Below, in pieces: positions 48,844 to 56,617 of a stretch of DNA of 64,000 bases. Below the pieces are notes generated by a model that saw nothing but the letters and a program-made list of their open reading frames with translations, was not told where the DNA came from and did no database searches. The position numbers were made by a program, and so were the translations under genes. Numbering within the stretch: the stretch's first letter is position 1; every line of letters begins with the position of its first letter. Source of the DNA: Caballeronia sp. INDeC2 (lineage in GTDB: Bacteria; Pseudomonadota; Gammaproteobacteria; Burkholderiales; Burkholderiaceae); assembly GCF_023631325.1 (NCBI RefSeq), contig NZ_JALQDG010000003.1, positions 558,001 to 622,000 of the forward strand, in the 5' to 3' direction.

Positions 48844-49055
48844 TTCGATTTCTCCTCTTTGCTCGCCACAGCCCACGCTTGACGCGCGTCTGTCGTCATC
48901 AGAACGTGCAGTTCCACCAGTTCGACAGGCTCTTCCTCGGTCGCTTCTTCGACGTACTGCCAGTAGTAGTGAACGGCATCGCGATATGCGACATCCTTCG
49001 GCCCCGACGTCGCTGCCAGCACCATTCCACCTTTCCTGATTTCAAAGTCAGCCAT
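48840..49055 (-). CDS. Small phage protein, unknown
   Basis: 71 residues (MADFEIRKGGMVLAATSGPK), acidic in the middle (VEEATEEEPVELVELHV). It overlaps both neighbours by a few bases in the leftward operon, which supports translation. No family recognised. Confidence 0.6.
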   Translation of the reverse strand: MADFEIRKGGMVLAATSGPKDVAYRDAVHYYWQYVEEATEEEPVELVELHVLMTTDARQAWAVASKEEKSN

Positions 49056-49260
49056 CCCGCTTCTCCTCTCCGCTCTGCGCGGTTTGCATCGGTTTCCAGT
49101 GCGTCGGCGTGTAATAGACGTACATTGAGTCGTCCGGACACCACCACAGGTGACCCCGGCGCTTGAGTGACTGCTCGTTGCGAGGGCCGAAAGAATCGTC
49201 GATCTTCGTCATCACATCCTCGCCCTCCGGCGCAGTTTCAATCGGCTGCCATTCGCTCAC
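49048..49260 (-). CDS. DUF551-like small phage protein
   Basis: 70 residues starting MSEWQPIETAPEGEDVM, the signature opening of DUF551-type proteins, with WWCPDDSMYVYYTPTHWKPM near the end. These are frequent in phage early regions and of unknown function. It ends TAQSGEEKRDG, a tail shared with other genes of this operon. Confidence 0.75.
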   Translation of the reverse strand: MSEWQPIETAPEGEDVMTKIDDSFGPRNEQSLKRRGHLWWCPDDSMYVYYTPTHWKPMQTAQSGEEKRDG

Positions 49261-49553
49261 GCTCCCTCCGTATCTTTGCTCTGCGCGTCGAGAAGGGCGC
49301 GGATCGCGTGAGCACAGGTTTCTGCGCCGTCCGACTCGCCTTGAACATAGTCACTGGCGCGGCCTTCCTCAGATCCGGTGTACGGTGCGCGGCCCTTGTA
49401 CAAATTCCATCGGTCGGTGGACACTTCGTCGCATATCTGCGCCGCCCGCTCCAGCGCCTGGCGCTCGGCTGCTTGCCAGACGGCGAAACTAGCTAACAAC
49501 ATCGTGCGCGGCTGGCTATCGATCCACGCTTCGAATCGTTCTCGGCTAGTCAT
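49257..49553 (-). CDS. Small phage protein, unknown
   Basis: 98 residues from ATG 49553, which overlaps the upstream stop as ATGA. The segment QAAERQALERAAQICDEVST is shared with the next gene upstream (ERQALERAAEACERVRSV), and the end AHAIRALLDAQSK also has a counterpart there (ANAIRALMKEGK). The pair are paralogues. No function recognised. Confidence 0.65.
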   Translation of the reverse strand: MTSRERFEAWIDSQPRTMLLASFAVWQAAERQALERAAQICDEVSTDRWNLYKGRAPYTGSEEGRASDYVQGESDGAETCAHAIRALLDAQSKDTEGA

Positions 49554-49810
49554 TTGCCTTCCTTCATAAGTGCGCGGATGGCGTTGGCACATGCAGTACC
49601 GGTCTCGTAGCTAACTGCGCTTACAGAGCGCACGCGTTCGCACGCCTCGGCAGCCCGTTCCAACGCTTGGCGTTCGATCTCGCGAAGGTGTTCGTCGTAG
49701 ATGCGCATTACCTCTCCGAACTTGTGCTCCATCCGATGGAAGCTTGCCTGCGCCATCGTCTCGCCGCCGTAAGCCAGAAGAGCCTTAGCAAACTCGGTCC
49801 GACTATTCAT
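49550..49810 (-). CDS. Small phage protein, paralogue of the preceding one
   Basis: 86 residues from ATG 49810 (MNSRTEFAKALLAYGGETMA). It shares the ALERAAEAC and CANAIRALM blocks with the 49,257 gene. Its start overlaps the upstream stop by 8 bases. Helical, soluble, unknown. Confidence 0.62.
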   Translation of the reverse strand: MNSRTEFAKALLAYGGETMAQASFHRMEHKFGEVMRIYDEHLREIERQALERAAEACERVRSVSAVSYETGTACANAIRALMKEGK

Positions 49811-50354
49811 TCCCTTCCTCCCCGGATTGCCTTGCTCGGTCGATGGCCTTGTGGATCTTCCAGTCGAATTTGTCGGCGTCGTCATCGAACGTAACCAGCG
49901 CGCCTTCCGGACTGCGCAGGTCCACCCATCCTGCGTTGCGCTCTAGGCCGATCTCGATTTGCCAGCCTTCCGGCAGATCGCCGCACGCGCGCTGCATCGG
50001 ATCGGTGTTGTAGACCGGGTTCCAGTGCTTCCGATCTGACTGGCTTGCATCATCCGGCGCGGGGTGGGTGAATAGCGGAACAGCCCATTCGTCGCCATCA
50101 GCGAGCGGCACTTCTTCCTCAGTTTCATACAAGCAGAGGGTTTTGCTGTGCTGCCACCCGGCAGGCTCTTGCTTCCTCTCCGCCAATACGCGGGATTCGA
50201 GGGCGGCGCTCCGTGCGGCCTTGTATTGAGCGCGCAGTATTTCGAGAAACTGAACGCACACAACTTCGCCTTGCGGAACTAGTTTCAGTTCATAGGCCAT
50301 TTGTCGAAGCATCTTAGTGGTTGGCTCTTCAGGTTCCCACGGCCAATTAGTCAT
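49803..50354 (-). CDS. Phage protein, unknown
   Basis: 183 residues (MTNWPWEPEEPTTKMLRQMA). Mosaic composition: a helical N-terminus (FLEILRAQYKAARSAALESR), an EPAGWQHSKTLCLYETEEE segment typical of phage early proteins, and an acidic C-terminal domain ending RQSGEEGNE. It overlaps both neighbours by 4 to 8 bases. No function recognised. Confidence 0.6.
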   Translation of the reverse strand: MTNWPWEPEEPTTKMLRQMAYELKLVPQGEVVCVQFLEILRAQYKAARSAALESRVLAERKQEPAGWQHSKTLCLYETEEEVPLADGDEWAVPLFTHPAPDDASQSDRKHWNPVYNTDPMQRACGDLPEGWQIEIGLERNAGWVDLRSPEGALVTFDDDADKFDWKIHKAIDRARQSGEEGNE

Positions 50355-51136
50355 TTGCTCGCTCCCTTGGCAAGAATCGATCGGATCTCTTTGTCCGTCT
50401 GCAAACGAATAGCTGGATCGCTGATGTGTTTCGTCGCGATCAACACGACCGCATCAATCCTGTCTTGCTCTGCGGACTCGTTAGGGGTACGGCACTCGCT
50501 GCACTGGAACGAGTGCATCACTTCTTGCAGAGCAGCCCATACGTCTGAGTACGCGGCCGTATCCCAATGGTCCGGGTAGTGAAGCGTTTCAGCGATCAAT
50601 GCTGCGTGGTCTTGCTCTGCGGACTTGTCATCACGCAGGATCGACCCGGTAAGCCCTTTGCGCACCAAGTAGTCCAGTGCCTTAGCGCCTAGATCGTTGT
50701 CCGGCGAGGCTTTGTTGAGCGCGTGGACTAATCGCTGAACGAGCATCCGCAAATCGTCCACTACACCGGATTGCTCTGCGGACTGGGCGAGAGGGGCGGC
50801 GTAGAGCAAAGTGCCGTGTTTGAGCGACTTGTCTCGAATCTTGATGTCCCACGCAGTGTGACCCGTGAGCGTCTCGTATCGAACGATCTCCGCCACCGCC
50901 TCTTGCTTGTCGCTCGGATTGGCGGCAAATAAGTTAGCTAGAACGTCAGGCGGAAGCTTGGCCGCGAGTTCGCGGAATTCCGATGCAACTCGGTTGGCAA
51001 CTTCCATCAATTTTTCTTCCGCCACCGGTTCATCTGAGAGAGGGGCGGGGGTGGCGAGAAGTGCGCGCAATTCGCCGACGCGCACCGTGTAAGCCTCGTC
51101 GTCGAGGTATCCGTTCAAATCGTTGAGTGTGGTCAT
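50351..51136 (-). CDS. Phage protein with repeated SAEQ linkers, unknown
   Basis: About 261 residues from ATG 51136 (MTTLNDLNGYLDDEAYTVRV), chosen for the GAGGAA just upstream; 51,151 is possible. Three short copies of a linker (SAEQSGVVDD, SAEQDHAALI, SAEQDRIDAV) split it into helical blocks. At DNA level GTCCGCAGAGCAA recurs in each. This looks like a fusion of small modules. No catalytic motif. Confidence 0.6.
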   Translation of the reverse strand: MTTLNDLNGYLDDEAYTVRVGELRALLATPAPLSDEPVAEEKLMEVANRVASEFRELAAKLPPDVLANLFAANPSDKQEAVAEIVRYETLTGHTAWDIKIRDKSLKHGTLLYAAPLAQSAEQSGVVDDLRMLVQRLVHALNKASPDNDLGAKALDYLVRKGLTGSILRDDKSAEQDHAALIAETLHYPDHWDTAAYSDVWAALQEVMHSFQCSECRTPNESAEQDRIDAVVLIATKHISDPAIRLQTDKEIRSILAKGASK

Positions 51137-51170
51137 CATTTCCTCAATCATCGTTGTCGCTGCGAGGGCG

Positions 51171-51917
51171 TTAGGCGGTCAACAAATCAACTTGCCGCGA
51201 TCGTTCGTCGAGCAGGCCGACGTAATCCGGGTTTAGCTCGCAACCGACGAACTGCCGCCCGAGCTGGCGCGCTGCGATGGCCGTCGATCCGCTGCCGAGG
51301 AATGGATCGACCACGATCCCGCCGGGCGGCACCGAATACGCGATCAGCGGCGCGAGGATGCCGAGCGGCTTCTGGGTCGGATGCAGGGCGCGGCCGTGCT
51401 CGTTCGCGATGTCGATCACGCTGCGCACCAGTCGCGGGCCGCCGTCCTCGCTGACGTAGTGACCGGCTTCGATGTGGCCGGTGTGCGTCGGGCGCGTTTT
51501 GCGGCGCACAGTCTTCGCACGCGCGTCGTTCGTGAACTGCGGCTCCTTGTAGATCTCGCTCCACGCACCGCGGTAGAACTGGACGGCATGCTCATGCACA
51601 CGGCGGAAGCGGTCGGCATGGAAGCCCGAGCCGTTTTGCTTTTCCCACACGATGTCCTGCGCGTACTTGAAACCGTACGACTCCATCTCGTCAAACATGC
51701 CGGCGATGAAGCGCATGCTGCCGAATACCCAGATCGCCGCGGAAGGCTTCAACACGCGCGCGACCTGCACGAGCCAGCCTTCGCAGCGCCTATCCCATGC
51801 AAGACTCGTGTCGCCGTAGGGCGGATCCGTGATGCACGCGTCCGCGAACGCTGCAGGCCACGTGCTCATTACCTGTCGGCAATCTCCCGCGTGTACCTTA
51901 TTGAGCCAGTCGCTCAT
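51171..51917 (-). CDS. Orphan DNA methyltransferase (N6-adenine/N4-cytosine, beta class)
   Basis: 248 residues. Motif IV DPPY (residues 31-34, CITDPPYGDTSLAWDRRCE) precedes motif I (VVDPFLGSGSTAIAARQLGR, then FVGCELNPDYVGLLDERSRQ), the order of the beta class of amino-methyltransferases. HPTQKPLGILAPLI is the usual link between them. No restriction endonuclease gene is nearby, so it probably protects phage DNA from host restriction or modulates expression. Its start overlaps the stop of the C5-methyltransferase gene. Confidence 0.88.
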   Translation of the reverse strand: MSDWLNKVHAGDCRQVMSTWPAAFADACITDPPYGDTSLAWDRRCEGWLVQVARVLKPSAAIWVFGSMRFIAGMFDEMESYGFKYAQDIVWEKQNGSGFHADRFRRVHEHAVQFYRGAWSEIYKEPQFTNDARAKTVRRKTRPTHTGHIEAGHYVSEDGGPRLVRSVIDIANEHGRALHPTQKPLGILAPLIAYSVPPGGIVVDPFLGSGSTAIAARQLGRQFVGCELNPDYVGLLDERSRQVDLLTA

Positions 51918-52900
51918 TTCTCTCTCGCAATAGGTGTTTCGGCAATCACTTCGTCAGCCGCTTGGATGAACGCGGCAGCTTGGTGCGCGTTGATCGCGTT
52001 GCCGTAGGCGCGCAGGCGTCCCACTCGGGAGGAAGCCCCATCAACCAGCGGGAATGAGCCGGGTTCAACTGGCCGCCACTTTTCGTCGCGGCAGAGCAGC
52101 CAGTCAGCATCTCGCCAGAAGCCGTTAGTCGGGCCGGCTGGCTCGATACGTTCGAAGCCGTCAGGCAAGCCATCGCCGCCAGATCGGGACCGTGCAAGCG
52201 CATCGCCTCGCGGATACCGCCTTCCGTCGAGCGCACACCCTTGTCCGCGAGTGCCGATGTCGGCGTCGGCCAGTTCGCCAGCTTCGCGACCAGACCGAGG
52301 TCCGTCAGGCTCGCGCCCATCTTCGATCCCTTCGCGATCGACTTCAGCTTTCGCGCGATGAACTGCTCTGGTGTTCCGCCTGCCTCGCACGCTGTTGGTG
52401 TAGGCCACGAAGAACGACCGATCGCGGATGTGCGGAGCACCGACGCCCGCAGACGGGAACGGGACACACCCGAGGGCGTAACCCATTGCTTCCAAGTCAG
52501 CTTGAACAAGGTCGATCCAAGGTTCGACGTCTTTGCTCGCAACCTGCTCTCCAAGGATCGTTGGAGGTCGGCGCTCGCCGATGAGCCATGCCCAAGCGGG
52601 CCAAAGGTGCCGCTCATCATCAAACCCAAGTCCTTTGCCTGCCGCGCTGAAAGGTTGGCACGGACAGGAACCGGTCCAAACAGGTCGGTCATCAGGCCAT
52701 CCGGCGAGCCGAAGGGCATACGACCAGACGCCGATTCCGGCGAAGAAATGACACTGGTCGTATCCTCGGAGGTCGTCAGGTCGAACATCCTCAATGCTCC
52801 TTTCGTCGACGTCGCCAGGCGCGATGCGCCCGGCGGTTATCAGGTTGCGCAGCCATTGCGCGGCGTGTTTGTTTATCTCGTTGTAATAGACTCGGGGCAC
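51914..52900 (-). CDS. DNA cytosine-C5 methyltransferase
   Basis: 328 residues from GTG 52900 ([20 protein letters not shown], the usual phage-type opening). The motifs are [19 protein letters not shown] (motif I, FAGIG), [18 protein letters not shown] (motif IV, catalytic Cys), GEQVAS (motif VI, normally ENV), RDRSFFVAY (motif VIII) and [11 protein letters not shown] (motif X). The variable region carries two A-D/N-rich blocks. No cognate nuclease is seen, so it is probably antirestriction. A second gene, 280 codons, lies entirely within it in another frame on the same strand. Confidence 0.88.
   Translation of the reverse strand: MPRVYYNEINKHAAQWLRNLITAGRIAPGDVDERSIEDVRPDDLRGYDQCHFFAGIGVWSYALRLAGWPDDRPVWTGSCPCQPFSAAGKGLGFDDERHLWPAWAWLIGERRPPTILGEQVASKDVEPWIDLVQADLEAMGYALGCVPFPSAGVGAPHIRDRSFFVAYTNSVRGRRNTRAVHRAKAEVDREGIEDGREPDGPRSGREAGELADADIGTRGQGCALDGRRYPRGDALARSRSGGDGLPDGFERIEPAGPTNGFWRDADWLLCRDEKWRPVEPGSFPLVDGASSRVGRLRAYGNAINAHQAAAFIQAADEVIAETPIAREK
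51946..52788 (-). CDS. Gene nested in the C5-methyltransferase gene ([14 protein letters not shown] family)
   Basis: 280 residues from ATG 52788, read in another frame of the same strand and wholly inside the methyltransferase gene. AAAGGAG at 52803-52797 lies 8 nt upstream, an ideal ribosome site. The product is not random: [20 protein letters not shown], two WPTPT blocks ([15 protein letters not shown] and [14 protein letters not shown]), and a C-terminal [21 protein letters not shown] recall similar phage proteins with GSTLF-LTW, WPTPT and LNP-WLMG-P-W signatures. Function unknown. The alternative is that conservation of the methyltransferase alone creates the appearance of a second family. 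Confidence 0.6.
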   Translation of the reverse strand: MFDLTTSEDTTSVISSPESASGRMPFGSPDGLMTDLFGPVPVRANLSARQAKDLGLMMSGTFGPLGHGSSASADLQRSLESRLRAKTSNLGSTLFKLTWKQWVTPSGVSRSRLRASVLRTSAIGRSSWPTPTACEAGGTPEQFIARKLKSIAKGSKMGASLTDLGLVAKLANWPTPTSALADKGVRSTEGGIREAMRLHGPDLAAMACLTASNVSSQPARLTASGEMLTGCSAATKSGGQLNPAHSRWLMGLPPEWDACAPTATRSTRTKLPRSSKRLTK

Positions 52901-53082
52901 GTTGTTCTCGCAATAACAGCATTCCCGACAATGACGCTGACTCTCTGCCCGGTTATGTGCGAGAGCACTTCCACGAAGGCCACGCAAGCGGCGTGGATGA
53001 GGGCGTCAGTGGCTTTCTTCGCGCGGCCTAGGCGGTCTAGGGCTTCGAGCAGCGCGAGGTATGGGTGGGATAGGCGGATCAT
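52873..53082 (-). CDS. Small phage protein, unknown
   Basis: 69 residues (MIRLSHPYLALLEALDRLGR), overlapping the methyltransferase start by 28 bases and the next gene by 4. A helical N-terminus is followed by a hydrophobic part (VEVLSHITGQRVSVIVGNAV). No family recognised. Confidence 0.5.
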   Translation of the reverse strand: MIRLSHPYLALLEALDRLGRAKKATDALIHAACVAFVEVLSHITGQRVSVIVGNAVIARTTCPESITTR

Positions 53083-53351
53083 TGGCCGGTGGCTTTTGCA
53101 ATTGCGGCGCGGGCCATGTCGAACTCGACGGTTGCTCGGTCCGCGACAGAGACGACCGCTTGAAGCGCTTCGAGCAACTCAGGCGCTGCGGCGATCAGGT
53201 TGGCATTCGCCGTTTCCTGCTCGCTATCGCCGAACGCTTCCGAGTAGACACGCGCGAGCAACGTATTAGCGGCGACTGCTGAATGTGGCAGACCGGGCTG
53301 CGCAATGCGCCCGTGGTTGGTCCACGGGCCGCGAGTGTGCTTCGTGCTCAT
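53079..53351 (-). CDS. Small phage early protein, ANLIAAAPELLEAL type
   Basis: 90 residues. THTRGPW-like opening (TKHTRGPWTNHGRIAQP) and NANLIAAAPELLEALQAVVS are a widespread phage early-protein pattern of unknown function. ATGA overlap with the next gene. Real gene with good confidence. Confidence 0.75.
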   Translation of the reverse strand: MSTKHTRGPWTNHGRIAQPGLPHSAVAANTLLARVYSEAFGDSEQETANANLIAAAPELLEALQAVVSVADRATVEFDMARAAIAKATGQ

Positions 53352-53399
53352 GCTGTCCTCTTTAATCGTTATCCGGCGCAGAGCCGGGGGTGTCTGGCG

Positions 53400-53669
53400 T
53401 CAGAACGAGTCGATCTCGTCTTCGGTCGCCGCAGTCGTGTACGTCGGCGTGTAGCCGCCTTGCACATAGAACGGCTCGCCGCACAGTACCGAGGGGCAGA
53501 CGACCTTAGTTCGGCGTTCTTCGGGCGCGAGCGCCCACAGGTCGTCGCCGTCGCTGCCTTCCGCGTAGTGGTTTGCGCCCATCTCGTCGTCGGTCATCTG
53601 GTGGCGGCAATGCGGGCAAATGATGTGCGGCTGCTTGTAGCGGTCGAGGTAGTCGAGAAAGTCGCTCAT
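53400..53669 (-). CDS. Zinc-ribbon phage protein
   Basis: 89 residues from ATG 53669 (MSDFLDYLDRYKQPHIICPH), with GGAGAG upstream. Two Cys pairs, ICPHCRHQM and VVCPSVLCGE, should hold one zinc. The Tyr/Thr-rich tail follows. The ATG overlaps the upstream gene's stop. Possibly a nucleic-acid-binding early protein. Confidence 0.7.
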   Translation of the reverse strand: MSDFLDYLDRYKQPHIICPHCRHQMTDDEMGANHYAEGSDGDDLWALAPEERRTKVVCPSVLCGEPFYVQGGYTPTYTTAATEDEIDSF

Positions 53670-53995
53670 GCTTTCTCTCCGGTTGCCTCGCGCAAGTCGA
53701 TTTCGAAGTCGTCGAACTCGAAGTCGTCGAAGCTGATGATCGCGATGCCCGCGCTGCCGTCCATCTTCGGGAAGCCTTCTTCGCGACCTTCGCGCAGGCT
53801 TCGCGTCCCACTCCACGACGCGATGCTCTCGCGCAGGGCGATCAGATAGACCATCTTCAGCCACTCGTCGAAGTTCGGCTTGTCGGCCCAGAAGTCGCTG
53901 CATTCCTTGAACTGGGCATCGGTGAAGACTGCGTGGTCGATCTCAAGGACCATTTCGGCGGCGCTGGCGTAGGTAAGGTGGTAGCGCTTCTTCAC
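53666..53995 (-). CDS. Phage protein, acidic, unknown
   Basis: 109 residues from GTG 53995 (MKKRYHLTYASAAEMVLEID); GGAGAG lies 5 nt upstream. An ATG at 54,037 is possible but lacks such a site. The C-terminal part is acidic and Phe-rich (IISFDDFEFDDFEIDLREAT). The leader GGCAACCGGAGAGAA is identical to the one before the 53,400 gene, because this gene's own 3' end supplies the latter. Confidence 0.65.
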   Translation of the reverse strand: MKKRYHLTYASAAEMVLEIDHAVFTDAQFKECSDFWADKPNFDEWLKMVYLIALRESIASWSGTRSLREGREEGFPKMDGSAGIAIISFDDFEFDDFEIDLREATGEKA

Positions 53996-54020
53996 TGCTT
54001 CTCTCCGGTTGCCTTGATAG

Positions 54021-54662
54021 TCACTCTTCGCCGTCATTCGACTTGAACGCCGCAAGGAAGTCGTCATCGGTCGGAAGGGCATCGAGCGGCCACGATGCAA
54101 CGAACTTGCACTGGTGGTATCGATACGGCTCGCCGCCGTTATCCTTAAACGTGTGGCCACCGGGATGCAGCGGGAACGACGCGAATCTTTCGCCTTCGGG
54201 AAGCGGTGATGTGTTGAATCCCTTGAAGGCCTCGAACGTGCCCTTATCGAAATCAGCCAGCCAGACCCATTCGCATGACAGAGAATCGCCAGCAGAGTCG
54301 GCGTCGATTCGAAGAGGAACAGCGCCATTCGCGCTCTGAATCATCGAAAGGATTTTTGCGCCAGTATCGCGGCTCATGCTCGGGTGGTGCAGCTTGAAGT
54401 TTTCCGAGACTCCCATACTGATCCATCCTGTCTCGATCGCTTCGTCATCCGCACCCGCATCGCGATACCACTGATCGATCTGCTCGCGAGTCGGCTGAAA
54501 TGTCTGTTCGAGCGACGACATAAAGCGCGGCTTGTCCATCGTGTCACGAAGGAACGTGAGAGCCGTAAGGCCTTGTCCATCCGGATAGCCGTCCCACTGA
54601 CCGTATTGAGCCACTTTGTATTCGCCGTTCAGCACGACGCACGTCAGATTTCGCGTTCCCAT
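54021..54662 (-). CDS. Phage protein, unknown
   Basis: 213 residues beginning MGTRNLTCVVLNGEYKVAQY, followed by GQWDGYPDGQGLTALTFLRD, a pattern I recall from phage and bacterial proteins of unknown function. Length and composition support a real gene. No catalytic motif is identified. Confidence 0.7.
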   Translation of the reverse strand: MGTRNLTCVVLNGEYKVAQYGQWDGYPDGQGLTALTFLRDTMDKPRFMSSLEQTFQPTREQIDQWYRDAGADDEAIETGWISMGVSENFKLHHPSMSRDTGAKILSMIQSANGAVPLRIDADSAGDSLSCEWVWLADFDKGTFEAFKGFNTSPLPEGERFASFPLHPGGHTFKDNGGEPYRYHQCKFVASWPLDALPTDDDFLAAFKSNDGEE

Positions 54663-54677
54663 TTTTCAAGTCCTCGT

Positions 54678-55196
54678 TCAGTTACCAGATGCAATGCGCG
54701 TCGACTCTGGTTGCGAGTCTTGACGCGAGATGAGTTCCTTCGGCTTGCGCTTGCACTCGAAGCCGGCGTCGCGCATCGCCTGGTAGATTTCCTCGCTGAT
54801 CTGGCAGCGGATGCCGATCGCTGCGGCGCGCAGGGCGGCTGCGTGTTCGGCATCGACGGTGGACTGGCGCGTCATTTCAGCGGCAGCGACTTCCAGCACA
54901 CATGACCGCTGGTCTTTGCTGGAACCGAAAGCACCGCTAAACCCGGCAACAGCAAATCCACCTTGCGTCGTCTGGCCGCAGTTGAACTGCGAAAAGCTCG
55001 CTGCATAAGCACCGAGAATCGGCGCGGAAACATTACGAACCGTCTGGGTTGTGTGCTCCGGCGTCTGACTAAATTGGATGGAACCCTGAGCGACCGACTG
55101 CGAAGAACTAGTCTGATTCGCTTCGGACGTGCTCTGCGCATGCGCATGGCCGATCCCCAGAAGTGTTACGATTAACGCGGTCGTGAATTTATTCAT
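54678..55196 (-). CDS. Secreted phage-encoded protein, unknown
   Basis: 172 residues from ATG 55196; a signal peptide (MNKFTTALIVTLLGIGHAHA, cut after AHA) is followed by a Ser/Thr/Gln-rich segment and a domain with three Cys (FNCGQTTQGGFAVAGFSGAF; SCVLEVAAAEMTRQS; GIRCQISEEIYQAMRDAGFE). It is followed upstream by another secreted Gly/Ser-rich gene, so the pair may work together outside the cytoplasm. Unusual in an early phage operon. Confidence 0.65.
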   Translation of the reverse strand: MNKFTTALIVTLLGIGHAHAQSTSEANQTSSSQSVAQGSIQFSQTPEHTTQTVRNVSAPILGAYAASFSQFNCGQTTQGGFAVAGFSGAFGSSKDQRSCVLEVAAAEMTRQSTVDAEHAAALRAAAIGIRCQISEEIYQAMRDAGFECKRKPKELISRQDSQPESTRIASGN

Positions 55197-55221
55197 GGCG
55201 GCTCCTTCCTCGTGTGGAGTC

Positions 55222-55253
55222 AGGCCCCGGGTGTTCCTAGGCACTCGGGGCCT
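55222..55253. other. Strong intergenic hairpin between the two secreted-protein genes
   Basis: AGGCCCCG at 55222-55229 pairs with CGGGGCCT at 55246-55253, with an inner GTG/CAC stem. No T tract follows on either strand, so it may slow RNA decay or tune the ratio of the two genes rather than terminate. Confidence 0.5.
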
Positions 55254-55267
55254 CTTCGTTTGTGGGC

Positions 55268-55687
55268 TTAGTACGCGAACGAGCCGTTGAGATTCGTGTA
55301 GCCGTAGCTCGAATAATCGACACCAGCGCCGGCACCCGTTTGGCCAGTCGCGCTGCCGCTCGTGTAACCGCCCGAATTCGCAACCGTGTTCGAGCCACCG
55401 ACAGCGCCCGAGAACGAACCGCCCGCGCCGATTGCGCCGATGCCGTTGTAGGCATACGATCCGGCAGCGCCCGCGCCGATCGCCGTGCCGCCTGCGGCAT
55501 AGCCGGTGGCTGCGCTGTTCGACTCCTGATGCGAATAATCCGTCGAGTTCGACGTGGTTTGCGCCATCGAACCGCCCGACAGCGACACCGACGAACCGAA
55601 ACCGCCGCTGACGCCGAACGAATCAGCCGCTTGTGCGTGACCAACGAATGCTGCGAGAACCGCGACTGCCAGAATTGCCTTCTTCAT
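55268..55687 (-). CDS. Secreted Gly/Ser/Ala-rich protein
   Basis: 139 residues. Signal peptide MKKAILAVAVLAAFVGHAQA, then low-complexity Gly/Ser/Ala/Tyr sequence (GTAIGAGAAGSYAYNGIGAI). No Cys. It resembles surface or matrix glycine-rich proteins and has no known phage counterpart to me. Cotranscribed with the 54,678 gene. Confidence 0.65.
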   Translation of the reverse strand: MKKAILAVAVLAAFVGHAQAADSFGVSGGFGSSVSLSGGSMAQTTSNSTDYSHQESNSAATGYAAGGTAIGAGAAGSYAYNGIGAIGAGGSFSGAVGGSNTVANSGGYTSGSATGQTGAGAGVDYSSYGYTNLNGSFAY

Positions 55688-55809
55688 TTGTGTTGCTCCT
55701 CGTGATTTACGCGAATCCGTCGCGCGGCGGGTTGTGAATTTGGCGGCCGTCTCTCCGACCTGTCACGCCTAGATCTCGCCGCGGCGTTCCGTACCTCAGT
55801 GGAACCGTT

Positions 55810-55956
55810 TCAGGCTGAAAGCGGCCAGTCGATGCGCAGCTGCGCTTCTTCGATTTCGGCCATGCGATCAATCTCGTTTGCAGCGCCACGAATAAGAGCG
55901 ATTGCACCGCCGCCGATCATCAACAAAGAGAGGACTACTACGGTTAATGTCATCAT
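55810..55956 (-). CDS. 48-residue membrane protein
   Basis: Tandem ATGATG start. MMTLTVVVLSLLMIGGGAIA is one membrane helix, followed by an acidic helix (NEIDRMAEIEEAQLRIDW). Reads leftward in the PL operon, between the exonuclease and secreted-protein genes. Ribosome site weak. Unknown role. Confidence 0.5.
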   Translation of the reverse strand: MMTLTVVVLSLLMIGGGAIALIRGAANEIDRMAEIEEAQLRIDWPLSA

Positions 55957-55984
55957 GATGGTGAGCTTTTATAGTCTAAATAGT

Positions 55985-56617
55985 TCAGGCTGCCTTACGC
56001 CTCAGAATTTGTTCGTTTTCGCTGACGATTCGTTCGAAGTCGATAAGATCGGTCTCGAGCTTCTCAATAAACGTTTCGTCGCGCTCCACGCGGACGTGAT
56101 ATATCTGCTTTCCGATGGATTCGAGCTGCGGGCAGTACATGACAAAATCAGCCCACTTTCGACCTGTGATCCAGAGCCCACCTTGGATCTGATGCACGTA
56201 CTCGCTCAGATCGCCGTCGCGCCACATTGAGACGATCTTCTCAGCGCTCGCCAAACTCTTGATCTCGATGAGACCGTCATCGCCGATGAAGCCGTCTGTC
56301 GAGTAACCGAAAAGACGGTCGTCGGTGAGAACGATTCCTGACTCTGAAGCGAAGTTGCTCGTCAGAGCTTCGTATTCCATACGTGCGGACGGCTCCATCT
56401 CTGTGCCGCGTTTCATCTGCCATGACACAAAGGTCTCGTCACAAGGCTGCTTGCTGATTCGCTCGATCGCTACCTGAGCCGCGTAGAGCGTCGCCTTAGC
56501 AGTCATCGCGCCTTTCTGGGTCTTGTCGCATGCGTCGCGAAACTTGCTTGCAGTGATCACGCCGACCCGAGCGGCGTGCCACGCTTCGCTGCCTTGTTGG
56601 CATTCGATGACGATCAT
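55985..56617 (-). CDS. YqaJ/lambda-Exo-type alkaline exonuclease
   Basis: 210 residues of the YqaJ viral-recombinase fold. The marks are GSEAWHAARVGVITASKF, GTEMEPSARMEYE, the metal site STDGFIGDDGLIEIKSLAS (D-x(n)-ExK), and YVHQIQGGLWITGRKWADF. It is a 5'-3' dsDNA exonuclease that makes ssDNA for annealing-type recombination. The start overlaps the stop of its probable partner (ATGA). Confidence 0.88.
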   Translation of the reverse strand: MIVIECQQGSEAWHAARVGVITASKFRDACDKTQKGAMTAKATLYAAQVAIERISKQPCDETFVSWQMKRGTEMEPSARMEYEALTSNFASESGIVLTDDRLFGYSTDGFIGDDGLIEIKSLASAEKIVSMWRDGDLSEYVHQIQGGLWITGRKWADFVMYCPQLESIGKQIYHVRVERDETFIEKLETDLIDFERIVSENEQILRRKAA

